Positions 59,809 through 64,000 of a DNA stretch of 64,000 bases are shown in pieces. Each line of letters starts with the position of its first letter. Position 1 is the first letter of the stretch. The notes below the pieces were generated by a model. It was given only the letters and a program-made list of their open reading frames with translations, searched no databases and was not told the DNA's origin. The translations under genes and the position numbers were made by a program. Origin of the DNA: Halorussus lipolyticus (GTDB lineage: Archaea; Halobacteriota; Halobacteria; Halobacteriales; Haladaptataceae); assembly GCF_029338375.1 (NCBI RefSeq), contig NZ_CP119804.1, positions 1,178,001-1,242,000 of the forward strand, read 5' to 3'.

Positions 59809-60834
59809 GTGATTCCGAGAAGCGAACACCGTCGAGTGGGAGCACTCGCTATCGTCGCAGTGCTCCTCGTCGCGGGAGCGGGAGTGGCAACGACCGGAGC
59901 GACAGTCTCGAACGACGCTGTCCGCGTGCAGGAGACGACCACGACCACTGCGTCGCAGGGGGCGGACTTCGCGTTCGAGAACCTGACAGCGCCGGAGCGA
60001 GTTCGTATCGGCACGAACTACACTGTCTCGGCGACTATCGTCAACAGCGGCGACGCACTGGTTGCGAGACAGGTCAGCTATCGCATCGCCGGGAACGTCA
60101 TCGAGGCCCAGATGGTCGATGTTCCCGAGAACGGGACCGAGACGATACAGTTCAACGTCACGGCGAACGACACGGCCGGGTTCCCCGCGGGAACGTTCAC
60201 ACACGGGGTGTTCAGTGGGGGAGTCGCGGCGACCGCTAATCTGACGCTGGTCGAGGAGACCACCGCCGAGACCACGACGACCACCGCAACGACGACCGAA
60301 ACCACCCAGACGACCGCCGCACCGACGACCGTAGAGACGACCCAAGCGACCACGACGATTGCGCCGGCAACCGAGACGACCACGGCTGGGACGACCACTG
60401 AGGCGAACGCGACGACCACCGAGGAGACAACGACAGAAGCAGAGACAGCGACCATCACCTTCGAACCGCAGGACTCGAACGGAAGCACGGTCACCGTCCA
60501 GTCCGTGACCCTCCCCGAAGGAGGCTTCGTCGTCGTTCACGATAGCGACGTCATCGAAGGCGAGGCCGTCGATAGCATCCTCGGCCGGTCCAGTTACCTC
60601 GCGCCCGGTCTGAGCGAGAACGTCACGATAGAACTCGACCAGTCGCTGGACCAGTCCCAGCGCCTCGTCGCCATCACGTACCGGGACTCGAACGACAATC
60701 AGACGTTCGACTTCGTGGAGTCCAACCGGACGGAGGACGGCCCGTACACGAAGCTAGATTCGAGAGAAGCGGTCAACGGCATCGCCGTCGTGGAAGTGAC
60801 CGACGAGACGGCCAACGCGACGACCGAATCCTAA
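59809..60834 (+). CDS. Exported CARDB/DUF7282-type protein with central ETTT stalk
   Basis: 341 residues from GTG 59809, chosen for the Shine-Dalgarno-like GGGGGGAG six bases upstream. An upstream GTG (59764) would add 15 residues. RRVGALAIVAVLLVAGAGVATTG is a Sec-type signal. A beta-sandwich module (LTAPERVRIGTNYTVSATIVNSGDALV) of CARDB type follows. A Thr/Glu stalk (ETTAETTTTTATTTET...) leads to a C-terminal module resembling DUF7282 (SVTLPEGGFVVVHDSD; SSYLAPGLSENVTIELD; DNQTFDFVESNRTEDGPYT). Likely a surface protein. Confidence 0.85.
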   Translation: MIPRSEHRRVGALAIVAVLLVAGAGVATTGATVSNDAVRVQETTTTTASQGADFAFENLTAPERVRIGTNYTVSATIVNSGDALVARQVSYRIAGNVIEAQMVDVPENGTETIQFNVTANDTAGFPAGTFTHGVFSGGVAATANLTLVEETTAETTTTTATTTETTQTTAAPTTVETTQATTTIAPATETTTAGTTTEANATTTEETTTEAETATITFEPQDSNGSTVTVQSVTLPEGGFVVVHDSDVIEGEAVDSILGRSSYLAPGLSENVTIELDQSLDQSQRLVAITYRDSNDNQTFDFVESNRTEDGPYTKLDSREAVNGIAVVEVTDETANATTES

Positions 60835-60838
60835 TCGC

Positions 60839-62155
60839 TCAGTCGTCGCCCGCCGCGGCCTCGGTCGCAGTTTCTTCGGTTTCGAGTTCGGCAGTTTCGA
60901 GATAGTCGTCGGCGTCGAGCGCGGCCTTACAACCCATTCCCGCGGCGGTCACGGCCTGCTGGTAGTGGTAGTCCACCACGTCGCCCGCGCCGAAGATGCC
61001 GGGCACGCCGGTCTTGGTCTGGCCGCCGCCCTTGCCGCCCTCCGTCTGGATGTAGCCCGCGTCGTCCATCTCGACCGCAGTGTCTTCGAGGTAGTCGGTG
61101 TTCGGCGTGTGACCGATTGCGAGGAAGACCGCACCCACGTCCATCTCGAACTCCTCGGTCTCGGGGTCGTCCAACTTGTCGGTCGGGTACCCCTCGGGGT
61201 TGCGCACGAGGTCCACGGTATCGACGCCCTCCTCGACCGACCCGTGAATCTCGGTGACTTCCGCGTTCCGGACGATTTCGATTTCGCCCTCCTCGACTTT
61301 CTCCTGCACGCGGTCTATCCAGTAGTCTTCTGCGCGGAACTCCTCCCGGCGGTGGACCAGATACACCTTCGAGGCGAACTTGGTCAGGAAGTTGGCCTCC
61401 TCCATCGCGGCGTCGCCGCCGCCGACGACCAGCATCTCCTCGTCGCGGAAGAACGCGCCGTCACAGGTCGCACAGGTCGAGACGCCGTAACCCATCAGGT
61501 CGTCCTCGCCGGGGATGCCGAGAGTCCGGGCGCTCGCGCCGGACGCCGCGATGAAGGCGTCCGCGGTGTACACGTCGCCGTTCGAGAGTTCGACGCGGTA
61601 GGGTCGTGACGAGTCGTCTACCTCCTCGATGACGCCGTTTTTGACCTCGGCCCCGAATCGCTGGGCCTGCTCTTTCATGTTGTTGATGAGGTCCGGGCCA
61701 CTGATTCCCTCGGGGAATCCGGGGTAGTTCTCCACGTCGGTCGTCAGCGTGAGTTGACCGCCGGGTTCGTCGCCCTCCAGCACCAGCGGGTCGTTGTTCG
61801 ACCGTGCGGCGTAGATGGCCGCAGTCAGGCCCGCGATGCCGCTCCCGGAGATGATGAGCTTTCGGTGTTCGACGCCACCATCCGGGGCCGCGATACCCAG
61901 TTTCTCGTCCAACTCGCCGGACTCGTCCAAGGCTTGGGTGTCGTCCCACCCACCGACGAGTTCGTCGTCGATGAACACCTCGGGCGCTGTCTGGCGACCG
62001 TTCGCCCGCTCGACCATCTCGTCGAATCGCTCGTCGTCGCCGGTCACGTTGTACGTCTCGTACTCGACGCCCTTGGAGTCGAAGAGGTCCTTGGCCTTCT
62101 CGCAGTAGGGACACTCCTCCTTGCAGTAAATCTCGACGTGCGGGTGTTCGCTCAT
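60839..62155 (-). CDS. Glutaredoxin-thioredoxin reductase fusion
   Basis: 438 residues. Residues 1-90 are a glutaredoxin domain with CPYC (15-18) and TAPEVFIDDELVGGWDD. The rest is thioredoxin reductase: FAD motif IISGSGIAGLTAAIYAAR (about 101-118), the redox CATC (228-231), VVGGGDAAMEEANFL for NAD(P)H and GVPGIFGAGDVVDYHYQQ near the C-terminus. In one chain electrons can pass from the flavin through CATC to the glutaredoxin Cys pair. Such a fusion would make thioredoxin or glutathione independent of a separate partner. The C-terminus is Glu/Ala/Thr-rich. Confidence 0.95.
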   Translation of the reverse strand: MSEHPHVEIYCKEECPYCEKAKDLFDSKGVEYETYNVTGDDERFDEMVERANGRQTAPEVFIDDELVGGWDDTQALDESGELDEKLGIAAPDGGVEHRKLIISGSGIAGLTAAIYAARSNNDPLVLEGDEPGGQLTLTTDVENYPGFPEGISGPDLINNMKEQAQRFGAEVKNGVIEEVDDSSRPYRVELSNGDVYTADAFIAASGASARTLGIPGEDDLMGYGVSTCATCDGAFFRDEEMLVVGGGDAAMEEANFLTKFASKVYLVHRREEFRAEDYWIDRVQEKVEEGEIEIVRNAEVTEIHGSVEEGVDTVDLVRNPEGYPTDKLDDPETEEFEMDVGAVFLAIGHTPNTDYLEDTAVEMDDAGYIQTEGGKGGGQTKTGVPGIFGAGDVVDYHYQQAVTAAGMGCKAALDADDYLETAELETEETATEAAAGDD

Positions 62156-62179
62156 GGTGCAATATTGCCCTTCGGGGGG

Positions 62180-62186
62180 TATTTAG
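62180..62186 (-). promoter_or_regulatory. TATA-like box for the reductase fusion
   Basis: CTAAATA (minus strand) ends 25 bases before the ATG at 62155. Confidence 0.45.
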
Positions 62187-62426
62187 CTTGTGTTGTCGCG
62201 TCGGGTTTCCGGTTTTGGGCCGAGGACCCGCGTAGGTTTTTGAGTGAAGACGGGCCAAGGAGGTTCCGTGATGCTCTGATCGCCGATAACCGGTGGAGAC
62301 GCACACGACGAGACAGTCGCACGGGAAGAACGGCTACGAAAGGCCGCGGAACGACGCGAACTCGACCCCGATGCACTCGAACGAGCACACGAAGACGCCC
62401 AGTTAGTCCTCGAACAGACGCTTCAG

Positions 62427-62834
62427 TTGTTCTCAGACCTCTCGGACAAGTCGTTTCGACTCGTTCGACTCAACGCGCTCATTCTCACGATGCTAATCGC
62501 AATCGCATCGCAGGTCCGCGTTCGAGAGTACGTCAATATCTTGTCTGTGGCCGCGATACTGCTGTTCGTTACGTCCTCGGTCTGTGCGCTGGTCGGCTAC
62601 CTCTCGACAGCGGTAGACCGGGGAATCCACACCGGGACCTTCGACAAACTCACGACCTACAAGCTACGCGAGGACGAGTATCTGAACTGGGTCCTCACGC
62701 TCGGGTATCCCGACTGGATAGGTGACGCCGTAACGAAAGCGGAGTACAAAGAACAGTGGGTCCGGCGGTCGTTAGTCGCGTTCCTCGCGGGAACGGCGGC
62801 GCTCCTCGCCGGAATCCTTTTCGCGCTTTACTGA
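62427..62834 (+). CDS. Small membrane protein, start codon disrupted
   Basis: 135 residues from TTG 62427. Three hydrophobic segments are visible (LNALILTMLIAIASQ; ILSVAAILLFVTSSVCALVGYL; SLVAFLAGTAALLAGILFAL). The coding pattern clearly continues upstream in frame to 62280 (AAERRELDPDALERAHEDAQ), but no ATG or GTG occurs there. Just before lie a Shine-Dalgarno-like GGAGG, GTG-ATG at 62268-62273 and then an in-frame TGA at 62277-62279. A nonsense mutation, a sequencing error or an unusual start would explain this. Confidence 0.65.
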   Translation: MFSDLSDKSFRLVRLNALILTMLIAIASQVRVREYVNILSVAAILLFVTSSVCALVGYLSTAVDRGIHTGTFDKLTTYKLREDEYLNWVLTLGYPDWIGDAVTKAEYKEQWVRRSLVAFLAGTAALLAGILFALY

Positions 62835-62846
62835 TAACGACGACGT

Positions 62847-62963
62847 ATGACAGACGAACGAGACGACGAGGACGTGCGAATTCGGCCCGAAGACCTCGGG
62901 AAACCGGGTGCAACGACGACTGGCGTCAAACGTAACCGCGAGGACGAACAGACCGACGACTGA
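62847..62963 (+). CDS. Possible 38-residue acidic mini-protein
   Basis: MTDERDDEDVRIRPEDLGKP... with a hydrophilic, charge-rich composition normal for haloarchaea. It starts 12 bases after the membrane-protein stop. No family is recognised. It may be a genuine small protein of the operon. Confidence 0.45.
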   Translation: MTDERDDEDVRIRPEDLGKPGATTTGVKRNREDEQTDD

Positions 62964-63008
62964 AACGCTCCCGAAGCCCTTACCTCGCTCCTACTCGTCT
63001 CCCCGGAC

Positions 63009-63293
63009 ATGGCCGCCGACCTCGAGGAGAAGACCGACCGATACGAGGGCCTGCTCGCGGAGGCCCTCGACGCCGCCGAAATCGCGCCGCCAGACGACAC
63101 CCCGATGGGCGAGTCTGCCGCCGAGTGTCTGGAGATGGCGACCTCCTACCTCGAAGACGGTCGGCACTTCCGCGAGCAGGGCGACCCCGTGAACGCGCTG
63201 GCGTCCTTCTCCTACGGTCACGCGTGGCTCGACGCCGGCGCTCGGGTCGGCCTGTTCGACGTGCCCCGCGAGGGGCACTTGTTCACGGTCTGA
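63009..63293 (+). CDS. DUF357 family protein
   Basis: 94 residues. A helical hairpin typical of DUF357 (EEKTDRYEGLLAEALDAAEIAP, SAAECLEMATSYLEDGRHFREQGDPVNALASFSYGHAWLDAGARVGLFDV). The domain is widespread in archaea and of unknown function. No signal or membrane segment. It lies 45 bases after the mini-ORF. Confidence 0.9.
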   Translation: MAADLEEKTDRYEGLLAEALDAAEIAPPDDTPMGESAAECLEMATSYLEDGRHFREQGDPVNALASFSYGHAWLDAGARVGLFDVPREGHLFTV

Positions 63294-63364
63294 GTTCGCC
63301 CACGAACGAGACCAGCCAACACCCCGTGGAACTTTAGAACGTGCAAGCCGTCTAACCGATAGCT

Positions 63365-63727
63365 ATGGAGGACGCACCGGGGTCGTCAGGAGTGTTGCGC
63401 CTCGAAATGGACAGTTCGCTCGACTGGGTGGCAGTCGCGCTCGGGGTGCTCCTCGCGGGCATCCACGTCTACCTCGGGGTGACGACCGACCAGTCGCCCT
63501 TCGTCGTGGTCGGGGCGGGGTTCCTGCTTGGCGTGGTGTTCTTCCTGACTCGGTACTGGCGGCCCGTCCTCTACCTCCTCGGGGTCATCTACGCCCTCGT
63601 GCTGGGGTTCATCTGGCTCCTCAACGGGATGGAGTACCGGACCATCGGTCTCGTGACCGGCGCGATTAGCGTCGCCTTCCTCGTCCTCATCAGTTACCTG
63701 TTCGCGCGCGAGGGCGGTCTGGTCTGA
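63365..63727 (+). CDS. Small haloarchaeal membrane protein
   Basis: 120 residues with four hydrophobic segments (WVAVALGVLLAGIHVYLGV; FVVVGAGFLLGVVFFL; VLYLLGVIYALVLGFIWLLN; IGLVTGAISVAFLVLISYLF). A charged 15-residue N-terminal tail precedes them. A CTTTAGA box is about 30 bases upstream. Function unknown; common in haloarchaea as a conserved membrane protein. Confidence 0.82.
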   Translation: MEDAPGSSGVLRLEMDSSLDWVAVALGVLLAGIHVYLGVTTDQSPFVVVGAGFLLGVVFFLTRYWRPVLYLLGVIYALVLGFIWLLNGMEYRTIGLVTGAISVAFLVLISYLFAREGGLV

Positions 63728-63868
63728 CGGCACCGGCCCTAACGGCCGCCAGCGCGCTAACAGCCGACGACAGCCGCTACCGTCGTCTCGGCGCGTGTAG
63801 CAACCCCTACAATCGGTAAAGAAATAAGATTATTTGCTTCGACCACCCGAAGAAACTTCTCGGACTGC

Positions 63869-64000
63869 TCACTCCGAGGAGCGCCGTTTCTCGGTCCGGC
63901 GCTCGCTCCCGTGGCCTCGGCGACTCCCGTAGCGCCGGTCGCGTTCGCTGGTGCCCTGCGCGCCGCCGTGGCGGTGTTCGCGCTCGCCGCCAGTCCCCTC
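63869..64000 (-). CDS. C-terminal end of a basic low-complexity protein (partial)
   Basis: 44 codons run to the window edge and end with TGA at 63869-63871. The peptide is Arg/Gly/Ser/Glu-rich (HGGAQGTSERDRRYGSRRGHG), like RNA-binding tails. Without the upstream part no function can be assigned, and a chance open frame is possible. Confidence 0.4.
   Translation of the reverse strand, partial: EGTGGEREHRHGGAQGTSERDRRYGSRRGHGSERRTEKRRSSE

Noticed and set aside
1..64000. tRNA, rRNA or intact insertion sequence
   Set aside because: I scanned for T-arm-like GTTCRAAYC contexts, rRNA cores and transposase motifs and found none I could support. A dedicated search (tRNAscan, ISfinder) would be decisive.

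Overview
The window comes from an extremely halophilic archaeon of the class Halobacteria. The DNA is GC-rich, with short AT islands confined to gaps between genes. The deduced proteins are very acidic. Exported proteins mostly carry twin-arginine (Tat) signals, often with a lipobox. Many genes start within about 30 bases of a TATA-like box (leaderless style). The translation and transcription genes are archaeal (L21e, Rpb4, aEF-1beta, HVO_2753-type zinc finger, three-OB-fold RPA). I cannot fix the genus from sequence alone.

Layout. 1-5.6 kb: a halolysin cut by the window edge, a DUF2797 protein, purM, a small acidic protein, an M50 membrane protease and a TraB-family membrane protein. 5.7-13.1 kb: a surface-glycan type cluster (beta-helix lipoprotein, GT2 glycosyltransferase, flippase, GT-C-like membrane protein, DUF1616 protein). 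13.1-15.4 kb: a hot-dog thioesterase and two DUF4397 exported proteins. 15.5-24.4 kb: a cluster resembling the bacterial/algal ebo (edb) operon. It has two EboE-like TIM-barrel isomerases, a UbiA prenyltransferase (EboC-like), a TatD-like hydrolase (EboB-like) and an alkaline-phosphatase-fold protein (EboF-like). An inositol-1-phosphate synthase stands where ebo clusters carry a sugar-phosphate cyclase (EboD), and a cupredoxin-PQQ dehydrogenase fusion lies inside the cluster.

24.5-32 kb: exported redox and binding proteins (a tungstate/molybdate-binding-like protein, a sulfite-oxidase family enzyme, a PEBP-cupredoxin fusion, a peptide-binding lipoprotein) plus an FKBP isomerase. 32-42 kb: a MinD-like ATPase, a RecA-like protein with a degenerate P-loop, a jelly-roll exported protein, SlyD-like FKBP, HVO_2753 zinc finger/aEF-1beta, a VOC protein, cystathionine synthase/lyase, the L21e-rpoF-DUF655 information block, form III RuBisCO and a HalOD1 protein. 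42-50 kb: a lipoprotein, a YihY/BrkB protein, two paralogous Thr-rich Tat proteins, a large Lhr-type helicase, a truncated haemoglobin and a small membrane protein. 50-54 kb: the overlapping rpa1-rpap1-rpe operon. 54-64 kb: FkbM methyltransferase, arylsulfotransferase-like protein, arfC, small haloarchaeal proteins, a tandem pair of exported paralogues (one without a signal peptide), a DUF7282-type surface protein, a glutaredoxin-thioredoxin reductase fusion and small membrane/DUF357 proteins.

Three themes stand out beyond single genes. (1) The ebo-like cluster appears to use an inositol-phosphate cyclase and carries a phosphodiesterase homologue with altered metal ligands. (2) GC-rich multi-hairpin elements sit in gene-free gaps near 16.5, 25.2, 32.2 and 40.2 kb; two share the same 23-base hairpin and a 13-bp closing stem, as a structured RNA or mobile palindromic element would. 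(3) At least ten exported proteins carry Glu-Thr-Thr-Thr tracts, pointing to a shared surface-stalk or glycosylation module. No rRNA, tRNA, CRISPR array or intact insertion sequence was recognised.
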